Source of the DNA: Mycolicibacterium goodii
GTDB lineage: Bacteria; Actinomycetota; Actinomycetes; Mycobacteriales; Mycobacteriaceae
Assembly: GCF_001187505.1 (NCBI RefSeq)
Contig: NZ_CP012150.1
Coordinates: forward strand, 4,930,046 to 4,994,045
Length of the DNA: 64,000 nt
Direction: 5' to 3'
Positions 35,765 to 44,502 of the stretch are shown here, piece by piece. The notes under the pieces are model-generated. The model did not search any database, was not told the origin of the DNA, and saw only the letters and a program-made list of their open reading frames with translations. Position numbers and translations under genes: made by a program. The first letter of the stretch is position 1, and each line of letters opens with the position of its first letter.

Positions 35765-37017
35765 GTAACCCGATGATCGGTTGCATCGCCGACGACTACA
35801 CCGGCGGCACCGATGTCGCCGCGGCATTCCGGCGCCAGGGCCTGCGCACCATGCTGCTGTTCGGGCAACCCGACGGCATGCCGGACGTCGACGGCTACGA
35901 CGCGCTGGTCGTCGCGCTGAAGAGCCGCGCGCTCGACGCCGGGACGGCCGTGAACATGGCACTAGTAGCGCGGGATTGGCTGGTGTCGCAGGCTGCGGTG
36001 AGCATCGTCTACTTCAAATACTGTTCGACGTTCGACTCGACACCCGCCGGGAACATCGGCCCGGTCACCGATGCGCTGCTCGACGCCGCGGGCGACGCGC
36101 TGACCGTGGTGTGTCCCGCCAGCCCAGAGCACGGCCGCACCGTGTATCAGGGCCACCTCTTCGTCCACGATCAGCTGTTGTCCGATTCGTCGATGCGGCA
36201 CCATCCGCTGACACCGATGAGGGACTCCTACCTTCCGCGGTTGATGGGCGCCCAGACACCGCACCTGGTGGGTGCGGTCACCTGGCAACGCGTCAGAGCG
36301 GGCAGCGAGGCAATCCGCGACGAGCTCCGCGCGGCGGCTGCCGACAGCATTCGTCACGTCGTGCTCGACGCCCTCGACGAGGACGATTTGACCGCCGTGG
36401 CCCGCGCTGTCGACGGGATGGCCGTGGTGACGGGTGCCGCGGGACTGGCCGGGGCACTGGGCCGGGTGATCCGCGTCGGAACCCGCGGTCCGGACTCCTC
36501 GGAGCCGGTCCCAGCTCCGGGCGGCCCCGCGGTGATCCTGGCCGGCAGCTGTTCGAAGGCGACCCTCGGTCAAGTCGCCTACGCGCGTGAGCGATTCGCG
36601 TCGTGGCGCCTGGATCCCCGCGAGGTCGGGCATCCGGGCGAGCTGCTCGACCCGGCCGCGCAGTGGCTGACCGATCACCTCGGCGACGCGCCGGTGATGC
36701 TGTACTCGTCGGCGCCCGCCGAGGAGCGCAGCGAGGCCGATCCCGAGATCGCCACACAGCTGGAGTCCATCATAGGCGCGCTCGCCAAGGCAGCGGTCGC
36801 CGCGGGTGCCGGCCGAGTCGTGGTAGCCGGCGGCGAAACCTCCGGCGCGGTGGTGGATGCGCTCGACGTGAGAACAGTTGTCGTAGACGCCGAAGCGGAC
36901 CGCGGCGTGCCATGGTGCAGCACGCGCGACCACCGGCTTTCGCTGCTGCTCAAATCGGGCAACTTCGGCCGACCGGACCTGCTCGTCCGGGCGGCGACCA
37001 GCAAGACGCTGTCGTGA
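35761..37017 (+). CDS. Four-carbon acid sugar kinase family protein (OtnK-like)
   Basis: 418 residues, DUF1537-type. The N-terminal domain begins CIADDYTGGTDVAAAFRRQG with the conserved DDxTG. KYCSTFDSTPAGNIGPV is the substrate loop. The C-terminal nucleotide-binding domain shows LAGSCSKATLGQVAYA and VVAGGETSGAVVDAL. Known members phosphorylate 3-oxo-tetronates on the way from threonate/erythronate to dihydroxyacetone phosphate. GTG 35761 start overlaps the racemase-like stop. Next to an OtnC-type aldolase, so this pair likely phosphorylates and decarboxylates a 3-oxo acid. Confidence 0.88.
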   Translation: MSNPMIGCIADDYTGGTDVAAAFRRQGLRTMLLFGQPDGMPDVDGYDALVVALKSRALDAGTAVNMALVARDWLVSQAAVSIVYFKYCSTFDSTPAGNIGPVTDALLDAAGDALTVVCPASPEHGRTVYQGHLFVHDQLLSDSSMRHHPLTPMRDSYLPRLMGAQTPHLVGAVTWQRVRAGSEAIRDELRAAAADSIRHVVLDALDEDDLTAVARAVDGMAVVTGAAGLAGALGRVIRVGTRGPDSSEPVPAPGGPAVILAGSCSKATLGQVAYARERFASWRLDPREVGHPGELLDPAAQWLTDHLGDAPVMLYSSAPAEERSEADPEIATQLESIIGALAKAAVAAGAGRVVVAGGETSGAVVDALDVRTVVVDAEADRGVPWCSTRDHRLSLLLKSGNFGRPDLLVRAATSKTLS

Positions 37018-37637
37018 CCGTCGCCTCCGAGATCGTCGAACTGGGCGCCTCCTTCTTCCGGCGTGGCCTCACGTTCGGGCGGACCGGCAATCTGAGTGCC
37101 GTGGACACCGACGGCACCATCCTGATGACCCCCACCGGCGTCAGCCTGGACCGCCTCCGCAGCGACGCGCTGTCGCGGGTCACCGCGGACGGCCACCATG
37201 TCGACGGTCCCCGGCCCACGAAAGAAGCGTTCCTCCACCTCGCCTTGTACCGAGCCCGGCCGCATGCCAAAGCCGTGGTGCACACGCATAGTACGCATTC
37301 CGTCGCGGTGTCGTGTCTGCGAGATGTCGACTCGTCGAACGCTCTACCGGTCCTGACGGCGTACTACGCGATGCGGGTGGGTGCGTTGCCGCTGCTGCCG
37401 TATCACGCACCGGGAGATTCCGCGCTCGGCGCAATGGCCGAAGTGGCGGCTAGCCGGCACCACGCGCTGCTTCTAGCCAACCACGGCCCGATCGTGGCCG
37501 GCGATGACCTCGACGCGGCAGCCGACGCTCTCGAAGAAATCGAGGAGACCGCGAAACTGTTCCTGCTGCTCCGGGGTCAGGCCGTGCGCCCCGTGACCGA
37601 TGAGCATGCCCGACGACTGAGAGAGGCCTACCGATGA
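37014..37637 (+). CDS. Class II aldolase/3-oxo-tetronate 4-phosphate decarboxylase (OtnC-like)
   Basis: 207 residues. Zinc ligands in VVHTHSTHSVAVSC (HTH pair) and a later His in LLLANHGPIVAGDD; catalytic Glu in PTKEAFLHLALYR. The fold and size match OtnC/fuculose-aldolase-type enzymes. GTG 37014 start overlaps the kinase stop. Expected reaction: decarboxylation of 3-oxo-tetronate 4-phosphate to dihydroxyacetone phosphate, if the kinase assignment holds. No OtnI-type isomerase is visible. Confidence 0.88.
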   Translation: MTVASEIVELGASFFRRGLTFGRTGNLSAVDTDGTILMTPTGVSLDRLRSDALSRVTADGHHVDGPRPTKEAFLHLALYRARPHAKAVVHTHSTHSVAVSCLRDVDSSNALPVLTAYYAMRVGALPLLPYHAPGDSALGAMAEVAASRHHALLLANHGPIVAGDDLDAAADALEEIEETAKLFLLLRGQAVRPVTDEHARRLREAYR

Positions 37638-38698
37638 CCGACACCCTGTCCACCCAACGCCGCTTCACTGCGGACGACGTCGTCGCGGTGGGCGCAGAAA
37701 TATTGCGCGCCAACGGGGTTCCGCAGAACGATGCACGACTGGTGGCGGAATCGCTGGTCACCGCCGACTTGTGGGGACATCCCTCGCACGGAATGCTCCG
37801 GCTACCGTGGTACGTGGCGCGGCTGAAAAGCGGCGCGATGCAGGCGGTCACCGATCCTCGGGTGGTCAGTTCCTTCGCGGCCGTGTCGGTGCTCGATGGT
37901 CGGGACGGGATCGGCCAGGTGGTGACCCACCGGGCCGTCTCGATGGCCGCCGACGCGGCCGCCGGGCACGGGGTCGGCGTCGTCGCCGTCCGCAACAGCA
38001 ATCACTTCGGCACCGCCGCCTATTGGACGCGCATGCTCGCCGAGCGTGACTGCGTCGGCATCCTTACCACCAACGGCAGCCCCGCGATGGCGCCATGGGG
38101 CGGTGTCGAGAAGCTGGTCGGCGCGAATCCGTGGTCGATCGCCGTGCCCGGTGGCGACCAGGGCGCGATCGTGCTGGACATCGCCAACATCGGAGTAGCG
38201 CGCGGCAAGGTGTACGCGGCACGGGAACGCGGACAACAACTTCCGCAGGGCTGGGCCATCGACGCGACGGGGCTGCCCACCACCGACCCGCAGGCCGCCA
38301 TCGACGGGCTCCTGCTGCCGATGGCCGGTCACAAGGGGTACGCCATCTCGTTCATGATGGACGTGCTGTCCGGGGTGTTGACCGGGAGCTCCTTCGGCAC
38401 CGATGTCGTCGGCCCCTACGTACCGGACAAGCGAAGCGGCTGCGGCCATCTGGTGATCGCCATCAACATCGACGCCATCATGCCGCCGGCATTGTTCGCC
38501 GAACGCATGGCCGAACTCATCGACTCGGTCAAACACTCCCGGCCAGCCCCCGGCCAGGAGATCCTCGTCCCGGGGGAGCTAGAGAACCGTGCAGTCGCCA
38601 CCGCCGCCGGCAGCGTCTCGTTACCCGCCAAGACCATCGCCGACCTCGACGCCCTCGCCACCGAATCCGGTGTCCCGACACTCTCTGGCGATGCGTAA
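37634..38698 (+). CDS. Malate/L-lactate/ureidoglycolate dehydrogenase family (Ldh2 type)
   Basis: 354 residues. Family markers: LWGHPSHGMLRLPWYVARL (catalytic His), VRNSNHFGTAAYW and AMAPWGGVEKLVGANPWSIA. It oxidises a 2-hydroxy acid with NAD(P)+. In threonate-type pathways a dehydrogenase of another family supplies the 3-oxo acid; here this Ldh2 protein may fill that role. The start overlaps the OtnC-like stop (ATGA). It is not the ureidoglycolate dehydrogenase of the allantoin cluster by position, though that specificity occurs in the family. Confidence 0.87.
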   Translation: MTDTLSTQRRFTADDVVAVGAEILRANGVPQNDARLVAESLVTADLWGHPSHGMLRLPWYVARLKSGAMQAVTDPRVVSSFAAVSVLDGRDGIGQVVTHRAVSMAADAAAGHGVGVVAVRNSNHFGTAAYWTRMLAERDCVGILTTNGSPAMAPWGGVEKLVGANPWSIAVPGGDQGAIVLDIANIGVARGKVYAARERGQQLPQGWAIDATGLPTTDPQAAIDGLLLPMAGHKGYAISFMMDVLSGVLTGSSFGTDVVGPYVPDKRSGCGHLVIAINIDAIMPPALFAERMAELIDSVKHSRPAPGQEILVPGELENRAVATAAGSVSLPAKTIADLDALATESGVPTLSGDA

Positions 38699-39009
38699 TG
38701 TACAGCCTCTTCGTCACCCTGGACGTCCATCGCGACAGGCTCCCCGAATTCGTCGACGCGATCATGGCCAACGCCGCCGCCTCCCTGCGCGACGAGCCGG
38801 GCTGTCTGGTGTTCGACGTCCACCAGGATGCAGAAAGACCAACCCGCTTCTACCTCTACGAGATCTACACCGATGAAGACGCGTTCCGGACGGCACACCG
38901 AAGTGCACCGCACTATGCGCGTTGGCAGAAAGCCGCCAAGGTCTGCGTCGTCGAGGGCAGCCACCAAAATACATTCGCGCGACCAATCCGGCTGGGCGGC
39001 GCACGTTGA
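38698..39009 (+). CDS. Antibiotic-biosynthesis-monooxygenase (ABM) domain protein
   Basis: 103 residues, a single dimeric ferredoxin-like ABM domain: SLFVTLDVHRDRLPEFVDAI, EPGCLVFDVHQDAERPTRFY and a C-terminal His-rich segment. Members are cofactor-free monooxygenases, LsrG-type isomerases or mutarotase-like proteins. Given its place in a sugar-acid operon, an isomerase role is at least as likely as oxygenation. The start shares one base with the dehydrogenase stop (TAATG); its stop overlaps the FAH-like TTG start. Confidence 0.82.
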   Translation: MYSLFVTLDVHRDRLPEFVDAIMANAAASLRDEPGCLVFDVHQDAERPTRFYLYEIYTDEDAFRTAHRSAPHYARWQKAAKVCVVEGSHQNTFARPIRLGGAR

Positions 39010-39770
39010 GGTACCTACGAGTGGAAGTCGACGACAGCCCTCGATGGGCAATCCTGGAGGGCGACACGCTACATCTGCTCAGCGGCGCGCCGTACGACGA
39101 CGGCTGGACAACAGGTGAGGAGGTCGCCTGGCGCGACGACGTCACGCTTCTGGCCCCCGCGACCCCGTCCAAGATCTTCTGCCTCGGCCGTAACTACAGC
39201 GACCACCGCCGGGAAATGGGCTACGCACATGACGGGTCGCCCTCGGTGTTCATGAAAGCGCCCACGACGATCATCGGCCCCGGTGACAACATCGTGCTCC
39301 CGCCGCCCACGCTCAGTTCGCACGTCGAGCACGAAGCCGAACTCGCCTTCATCATCGGTAAGCCGGCGCGCAACGTTTCCGCCGCCGACGCCGCGGACTA
39401 CATCTACGGATACACCTGCGCCAACGACGTCAGCGCCCGCGACCTCCAGCGCAGCGACCCGCAACTCACCCGCGGAAAGGGCTTCGACACATTCTGCCCA
39501 ATCGGCCCGTGGATCGAGACCGATGTAGACCCGATAGACGGTGTTCGGTTGCGCTGCAGTGTCAATGGGACACCGCGGCAGGACGGCAACACCGCCGACA
39601 TGACCTACGACATCGGGTTCATCGTCGAGTATCTGACCGGTTTCGCGACGCTGTATCCCGGCGACCTGATCCTGACCGGTTCCCCCGGCGGAACCGCGCC
39701 CTTGCACCCGGGCGACTCCATCGACATCACGATCGACGGCATCGGAACACTCACCAATGGCGTGATTTGA
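39006..39770 (+). CDS. Fumarylacetoacetate hydrolase (FAH) family protein
   Basis: 254 residues. IFCLGRNYSDHRREMG, metal-binding HVEHEAELAFIIGKPARNV (the two Glu of the ExE pattern) with the partner Asp in NDVSARDLQ, and LILTGSPGGTAPLHPGD are family hallmarks. The fold hydrolyses or decarboxylates 3-oxo/2-oxo diacids, such as oxaloacetate or acylpyruvates. TTG 39006 is chosen because it overlaps the preceding TGA, as with all genes in this run; no ATG is near. Last gene of the rightward operon. Confidence 0.85.
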   Translation: MRYLRVEVDDSPRWAILEGDTLHLLSGAPYDDGWTTGEEVAWRDDVTLLAPATPSKIFCLGRNYSDHRREMGYAHDGSPSVFMKAPTTIIGPGDNIVLPPPTLSSHVEHEAELAFIIGKPARNVSAADAADYIYGYTCANDVSARDLQRSDPQLTRGKGFDTFCPIGPWIETDVDPIDGVRLRCSVNGTPRQDGNTADMTYDIGFIVEYLTGFATLYPGDLILTGSPGGTAPLHPGDSIDITIDGIGTLTNGVI

Positions 39771-40171
39771 ACGAAGGTTTTCATCGCGTTGGGGGAGCAA
39801 TCCGCGTGCTGTAGCAAACTGCGCAGGCGCCGTACGTAGCTATCTGTCCCGTCTCAGTGAAGTTGTCACTCGCGACTTGTGAAGACGCCAACTGCACTGT
39901 GACGAAGGCCGGGGATGACGTCTCAAGTGATGTCATCACCTCCGTGTCGTCACCTCCGTAATTGCGGTTGAACGACTTTTTTCGCCCGACGTGACAGAGG
40001 TGGAGGGCGATACTTCGAGTGTCACATGATTCATCAGATGAACATCGCGAACGCTAACTTGACATAATGTAGCTTATCGGTAGAACGGGATAAGGGCTTG
40101 GAACGGCACACGGGATCCCGTAACGTACTCATCTTCGCCTTTGTGCGGAGTCGCCCCCAGGAGCGCTACAG
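39771..40171. other. Gene-free stretch with short repeats before the transposon
   Basis: About 400 bases without a supported gene. It contains the palindrome GTGATG-T-CATCAC (39927-39939), two copies of CACCTCCGT (39937-39945 and 39951-39959) and a CTGTGACGAA block near 39896. The block resembles the CAGTGACGAA found on both sides of the transposon. Purpose unknown; a recombination-site origin is possible. Confidence 0.4.
40059..40086 (+). promoter_or_regulatory. Sigma-A-like promoter upstream of the small Cys-rich ORF
   Basis: TTGACA (40059-40064), a 16-base spacer and TAGAAC (40081-40086). About 85 bases upstream of the ATG at 40172. Confidence 0.45.
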
Positions 40172-40339
40172 ATGCCCAACCATCATCCATCGCGTTCGTG
40201 GCGCGGGTGCGCCATGTGCAAGCCGCATAAGCGACGCGGCCGCGGACGGGCCGCCAAGGACCCGGCCGCGGTGCGCCGTCGCATCGGCCTCAAACGCCGT
40301 TACTCGCGCCGCACCGTTGTCGGCCGCGACGAACTCTGA
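40172..40339 (+). CDS. Small basic protein with WRGCxMCKPHK motif
   Basis: 55 residues starting MPNHHPSRSWRGCAMCKPHK, with AGGAG 8 bases before the ATG. The rest is very basic (KRRGRGRAAKDP, RIGLKRRYSRR). Tiny proteins with a WRGC-x2-C-K-P-x-K core recur next to transposases and genome islands in many bacteria. The CxxC and basic tail suggest zinc and nucleic-acid binding, but no function is known to me. It ends 215 bases before the transposon left end and is outside it. Confidence 0.6.
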   Translation: MPNHHPSRSWRGCAMCKPHKRRGRGRAAKDPAAVRRRIGLKRRYSRRTVVGRDEL

Positions 40340-40415
40340 TGTCCCCGGGAGTCGTCTCGACACCTCGACCCGCGGCGTGACGCCCTCATGCCCCCACGGC
40401 CCCCGCCCCGGAAAA

Positions 40416-40432
40416 CGTCACAGTGACGAAAT
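40416..40432. repeat. 17-bp direct repeat flanking the transposon, left copy
   Basis: CGTCACAGTGACGAAAT, identical to 52231-52247 on the other side of the element. The first 13 bases form a near-perfect palindrome (CGTCAC-A-GTGACG). Lies outside the transposon, so both copies belonged to the target before insertion, about 200 bp apart. Confidence 0.7.
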
Positions 40433-40549
40433 GAAAGCAGCCTGGCTGTAACGAGTTCTCCACGCCCGCTTGCCATTCAGACCCCGAACCGCCACCAGGC
40501 GGTGCCATCAAGACAATCGATCGGCACATCCCGCAATTGGCTCCACAAC

Positions 40550-40554
40550 ACCAC
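40550..40554. repeat. Target site duplication, left (ACCAC)
   Basis: ACCAC directly before the transposon TGT end; repeated in the same orientation at 52163-52167. Five bases is the length produced by Tn7- and Tn5053-type transposition. Confidence 0.88.
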
Positions 40555-40631
40555 TGTCCGTTCTCGCGGATTTTGGGGCATTCTCATTGAATCTGGGGTA
40601 TCCGCGTGTCTTTCTCACTGCATCTGGGGCA
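40555..40631. repeat. Transposon left end with three transposase-binding-type repeats
   Basis: TGTCCG terminus followed by L1 (40561-40580, TTCTCGCGGATTTTGGGGCA), L2 (40581-40600, TTCTCATTGAATCTGGGGTA) and L3 (40612-40631, TTCTCACTGCATCTGGGGCA). L1 and L2 abut; L3 is 11 bases on and ends 19 bases before the tnsA-like start, so transposase binding could repress its own operon. Confidence 0.85.
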
Positions 40632-40650
40632 TTCGGCTTAACGTTTAATT

Positions 40651-41391
40651 GTGCTGACATCAGCGTTGTCGGCAGGGCCGGTTGTAGCGGGTGTTGTGGA
40701 CCTGGAGTTCGACACATTCGATGGACGTCTGCGCCGTTCATTAGACCGATGCGCTGCGGTCCGGTTTGAACTGGATTGCGCACCAGTGCGCAATTTCCCG
40801 TCTTTTCGCGGTCAACGAAACTTTCCCGGTCTGTGGTGGTTTGCCACCACGGGTGCGCACGTCGGTCACGAGTCATGGGTGGAACGTGATCAGCTGATGG
40901 CGCTGGATGCCGACCCAGATGTGGTTGGCGTGCTGTCGCAACCGTTTTGGTTCCACTGGCCCGACGGATCTCGACACGTGCCGGATTACTTCGTGCGTCA
41001 TCGAGATGGTTCTGCCGTGGTGGTTGATGTTCGTGAGGACGAGCGAATCTCGGAGGACGATCAGGAGGTGTTCGATCGGTCTGAGGCGGCTTGCGCAGCG
41101 GTTGGCTGGGGTTATCGCCGGGTCGGCGTACTGGATCCGGTGTTGCGCGCGAACCTGCGATGGTTGTCTGGCTATCGACACCCACGCGTTCTACGGATCG
41201 CTCTGGCTGACCAGCTGGCCGAGATATTCTCACGAGTCGGTCCGCTGATGGCGTGCGTGCGTGCAGTGGGTACTCCGCTGGTGGTGTTGCCGGTGCTGTT
41301 TCACCTGCTTTGGAAAGGGTGCTTGGTAGCCGATTTGCGTGGTGCGCTGCTCGCCGATGACACGCTGATCAGCCTCAGAGCTGGGTGGTGA
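40651..41391 (+). CDS. tnsA: TnsA-like endonuclease
   Basis: 246 residues. WVERDQLMALDADPDVVGVL, SQPFWFHWPDGSRHVPDYFV and VVVDVREDERI form the PD-(D/E)xK-type nuclease core of TnsA: a Glu, the Asp of VPDYF, then a D-x-R in the place of the usual Lys-containing motif. The Arg for Lys change appears in other actinobacterial TnsA-like proteins as I recall them, but activity is unproven. TnsA cuts the 5' strands so the element moves by cut-and-paste. GTG 40651 start; the TniA-like gene follows after 6 bases. Confidence 0.8.
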   Translation: MLTSALSAGPVVAGVVDLEFDTFDGRLRRSLDRCAAVRFELDCAPVRNFPSFRGQRNFPGLWWFATTGAHVGHESWVERDQLMALDADPDVVGVLSQPFWFHWPDGSRHVPDYFVRHRDGSAVVVDVREDERISEDDQEVFDRSEAACAAVGWGYRRVGVLDPVLRANLRWLSGYRHPRVLRIALADQLAEIFSRVGPLMACVRAVGTPLVVLPVLFHLLWKGCLVADLRGALLADDTLISLRAGW

Positions 41392-41397
41392 GCTGGC

Positions 41398-43473
41398 GTG
41401 CGAACGGGTGTGGTCCGCGAGGGAGACGAGATCCGTTTGTCATCAGGTGTTTTCACCGTTGTGACCTTGTCAGGTGGGTCGGTCCGGTTGGTCAACGCCG
41501 TCGGTGAGCACATCGTGGTGCCGGTGTCGCAGTTGTTGGTTGACCCTGCGTTGGCGTTGGTGTCAGGGTCGCGGCCACCGTTGTGTTCTGAGGAGATGTT
41601 GGCGGGAATCCCGGAAGCAGCGGTTGAGCTGGCGCGCTGGTGGGAGCGACATATCGTCGAGATCCTGACCGGCCGGCCGCCCGGGGCCGCTCCCGCTTCT
41701 CGACCCCGCCCGGAATATGACACGGCGAAACGATCTCTGCGCCAACGGGAGTTGGCCAAGCTGGACGAGTTGCGTGCCGCTGGCCATGAGGTGAGCCGGA
41801 ATGCATTGCAGCGTCGTCGTTACGCCTATGAGCGGGATGGGCTGTTGGGCGTCGTGGATGGGCGACACAATCGTCGCCGGCAGGTGTTCGGCCGAGTCGA
41901 CGAGCGTGTGGTCGCCGCGGTGCGTGACGCAATTGAGGGCGAGACCAACCTGTCGACGGGGACAGTGCAGCGCCTGCAGCGGCAAGTCGCGAAGTCGTTG
42001 GCGTGCGCGTACGGACCCGAGGATGCACCGGCGATGCCGTCTCAGCCGACGTTCTACCGACTGGTGAAGAGGCTCGCCGAGGGCCGGCATACGTTCGGGT
42101 CGGCGCGTACGCGGCGGTCGTTGTCCAAGCAGCCGGACGGCCCGTTCGGGTCGGTCACCGTGGTGCGGCCCGGGGAGATGGTGGAGATCGATTCGACGCC
42201 GTTGGATGTGCTGGTGGTTCTGGATAACGGTTTGGTGGACCGCGTCGAGTTGACCGGGATGGTCGACAACGCGACGCGTTCGATTCCGGCGGCGGTGTTG
42301 CGGCCGACGACCAAGGCGGTGGATGCGTCGTTGTTGCTAGCGCGGGCGTTGACTCCGGAGCCAATGCGTCCGGGATGGGCGGATGCGCTGCGGATGTCGC
42401 GGTCGGTATTGCCGCACCACAGTTTGACCAGCGTTGATCAGCGCCTGGCCGATGCCGCGGCGCGGCCGGTGATCGCTCCGGAGACGGTCGTGTGTGACCA
42501 CGGGAAAGCGTATCTGTCACAAACGTTTCGGCAGGCGTGCTGCACTCTCGGGATCAATCTGCAACCGGCTCATCCTGACTGCCCGACCGACAAACCGAAG
42601 GTAGAACGGACGCTGCAGTCTGTGAGCACCCTGTTCGCGCAGTATGTTGCCGGGTATGTGGGGTCGTCGGTGGAACGGCGCGGGAAGAACGCCGAGGACG
42701 ATGCAGTGTGGTCGATGATCGAACTTCAGGCGCTGCTGGACGAGTGGATCATCGCGGTGTGGCAGAACCGGCCTCACGACGGTCTGCGGGATCCGGTGAC
42801 GCCAGGGAAAGCGTTGACCCCCAACGAGAAATACGCTGCGCTGGTCGAAGTCGCCGGCTATGTGCCGGTCCCGCTGGGCGCCGACGATTACATTGAGCTG
42901 CTGCCGGTGGCGTGGCGGACCATTAACAGTTACGGGATCCGGATCAGCCATCGTACTTATGATGCCAAGGCGCTCAACCCCTACCGCCGCCAGCATTCCG
43001 GGGTCGATGCCCACAACGGACAGTGGGAGGTCCATTACGACCCTTATGACGTGTCGAGAATCTGGATACGCAATCACCACGACGATGGCTGGCTGTCCGC
43101 GACGTGGACGCACCTGCGCAGCGCCCCGGTGCCGTTCGGCGAGACGCTGTGGCGTCACGCACGCACTGTGGCTAACCGCACAGGCATCCAGAAGGCGCAG
43201 GAAGCCGAGATTGCAGCCATCGCCGAGGATCTGCTGGACCGAGTCGCCGCTGGCCCGCAGGGCCGAACGAAAGTGGAGCGACGGGTGACCGGACGGACCA
43301 ATGCTGCGAGCGCCGGCCGTGGCTGGTCCGGCGTGCCGGTGCCGCCGGCCGAGCACGATGCGTCGCCGAGCGACCAAACGGCCGACGACGCAGGCAGTGA
43401 AGACGTTGTAGCCGAGGTGATTCCTCTGCCGGTGTTCGATGCACGCAAGGAGGCCCAATCGTGGCGACTGTGA
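41398..43473 (+). CDS. tniA: TniA/TnsB-like DDE transposase
   Basis: 691 residues. N-terminal DNA-binding domains (to about 250) include helix-turn-helix segments such as LSTGTVQRLQRQVAK. The integrase catalytic core has Asp in MVEIDSTPLDV, Asp in VVCDHGKAYLS and Glu in DKPKVERTLQS, with exactly 35 residues between the last two (D-35-E). A Mu-type beta-barrel follows, and the C-terminal tail (about 620-691) is likely to contact the ATPase. Binds the 20-bp end repeats and joins 3' ends to target. GTG 41398 start. Its end overlaps the tniB-like start by 13 bases. Confidence 0.92.
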   Translation: MRTGVVREGDEIRLSSGVFTVVTLSGGSVRLVNAVGEHIVVPVSQLLVDPALALVSGSRPPLCSEEMLAGIPEAAVELARWWERHIVEILTGRPPGAAPASRPRPEYDTAKRSLRQRELAKLDELRAAGHEVSRNALQRRRYAYERDGLLGVVDGRHNRRRQVFGRVDERVVAAVRDAIEGETNLSTGTVQRLQRQVAKSLACAYGPEDAPAMPSQPTFYRLVKRLAEGRHTFGSARTRRSLSKQPDGPFGSVTVVRPGEMVEIDSTPLDVLVVLDNGLVDRVELTGMVDNATRSIPAAVLRPTTKAVDASLLLARALTPEPMRPGWADALRMSRSVLPHHSLTSVDQRLADAAARPVIAPETVVCDHGKAYLSQTFRQACCTLGINLQPAHPDCPTDKPKVERTLQSVSTLFAQYVAGYVGSSVERRGKNAEDDAVWSMIELQALLDEWIIAVWQNRPHDGLRDPVTPGKALTPNEKYAALVEVAGYVPVPLGADDYIELLPVAWRTINSYGIRISHRTYDAKALNPYRRQHSGVDAHNGQWEVHYDPYDVSRIWIRNHHDDGWLSATWTHLRSAPVPFGETLWRHARTVANRTGIQKAQEAEIAAIAEDLLDRVAAGPQGRTKVERRVTGRTNAASAGRGWSGVPVPPAEHDASPSDQTADDAGSEDVVAEVIPLPVFDARKEAQSWRL

Positions 43474-44496
43474 CCGAGCCGCAAACAGTGGCCGTGAACC
43501 AGTTGGAGGATCGCCGCCAGCCCACCACAACGTTGGAGGGCTGGCGGCGTTTCATTGAGGCCGATGCGCCCGAGTTCGAACTGTTCGACGATCTGACATG
43601 GTCGCAGTTGGACGACGATGCCCGGACCCGCTACAACGAGGCCCGCGTGGCGCATCACTCGGAGTTGGTGGTGGTCACGACATCAGCGATCGAATCGATC
43701 ACCCATCAGGGCCGACTGCTGACCCTGCTCAACCAGCGCGAGATTGGCGCGCGACGTGGCCTGATCATCTCCGGCGCTGCTGCGACCGGCAAGACCACCG
43801 CGATCAAACAGCTGGGCAGATTTCACGAACTACGCACCAGGGCACGGTTCCCCGGCGACGACAGCCGCATACCGGTGGTGTATGTGACCGCACCGCCGAA
43901 AGGGTCACCACGCAAACTGGCGATGGAGTTCGCCCGGTTTCTGGGCTTACCGATGCTCAACCCGCGGATGAACGTCACCGACATCTCCGATGCGGTGTGC
44001 CAAGTGCTCATCGACGCGCGAACCGACATCGTCGTGGTCGACGAGATTCCACAACCTCAACCTGGATACCCGCGCCGGGGAAGAATTGTCTGATCACCTG
44101 AAATACTTCACCGAACACCTGCCCGCGACGTTTGTGTATGCCGGGATCGACGTGGAGCGTTCGGGGCTGTTCACCGGCACCCGCGGACGCCAGCTCGCCG
44201 GCCGCTGTGGTGTCATCCACACCAGTGCGTTCCCGGACGCAAAAGAATGGCGTCAGCTCGTGGCGGCGATGGAGGGTACGTTGCGGCTGCACCGTCACAC
44301 ACCGGGAACCCTTGTGGCCGAGGCACGATACCTGCACCGCCGCACCGGCGGCATGATCGGCAGCCTTGCCCATCTGATCCGTGCCGCAGCCATCCAGGCC
44401 ATGCTGGATGGCACTGAACAGGTCTCGCGGGCGCTCATGGACACCGTGCTGATCGACTATGCCGCTCACACCGCCGCCGCCCGCACCGCCAGCTGA
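43461..44496 (+). CDS. tniB: TniB/TnsC-like AAA+ ATPase, one apparent frameshift
   Basis: About 345 codons in two frames. The first frame (GTG 43461) has Walker A LIISGAAATGKTTAIKQLG and Walker B DIVVVDEI. Right after DEI the sequence ATTCCACAAC holds one extra C near 44049; removing it restores DEIHNLNLDTRAGEELSDHL and the rest to 44496. The second part has sensor motifs TFVYAGIDVERSGLF and RRTGGMIGSLAHLIRAAA. TnsC-type ATPases select the target and activate TnsB. Because both parts are otherwise intact, an assembly error, a recent mutation or recoding are all possible. Confidence 0.85.
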
Positions 44497-44502
44497 ACCG
44501 GC

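Noticed and set aside
43461..44496. Programmed ribosomal frameshifting in the TniB-like gene
   Set aside because: No slippery heptamer or stimulatory structure is obvious at ATTCCACAAC, and similar one-base indels occur elsewhere in the window.
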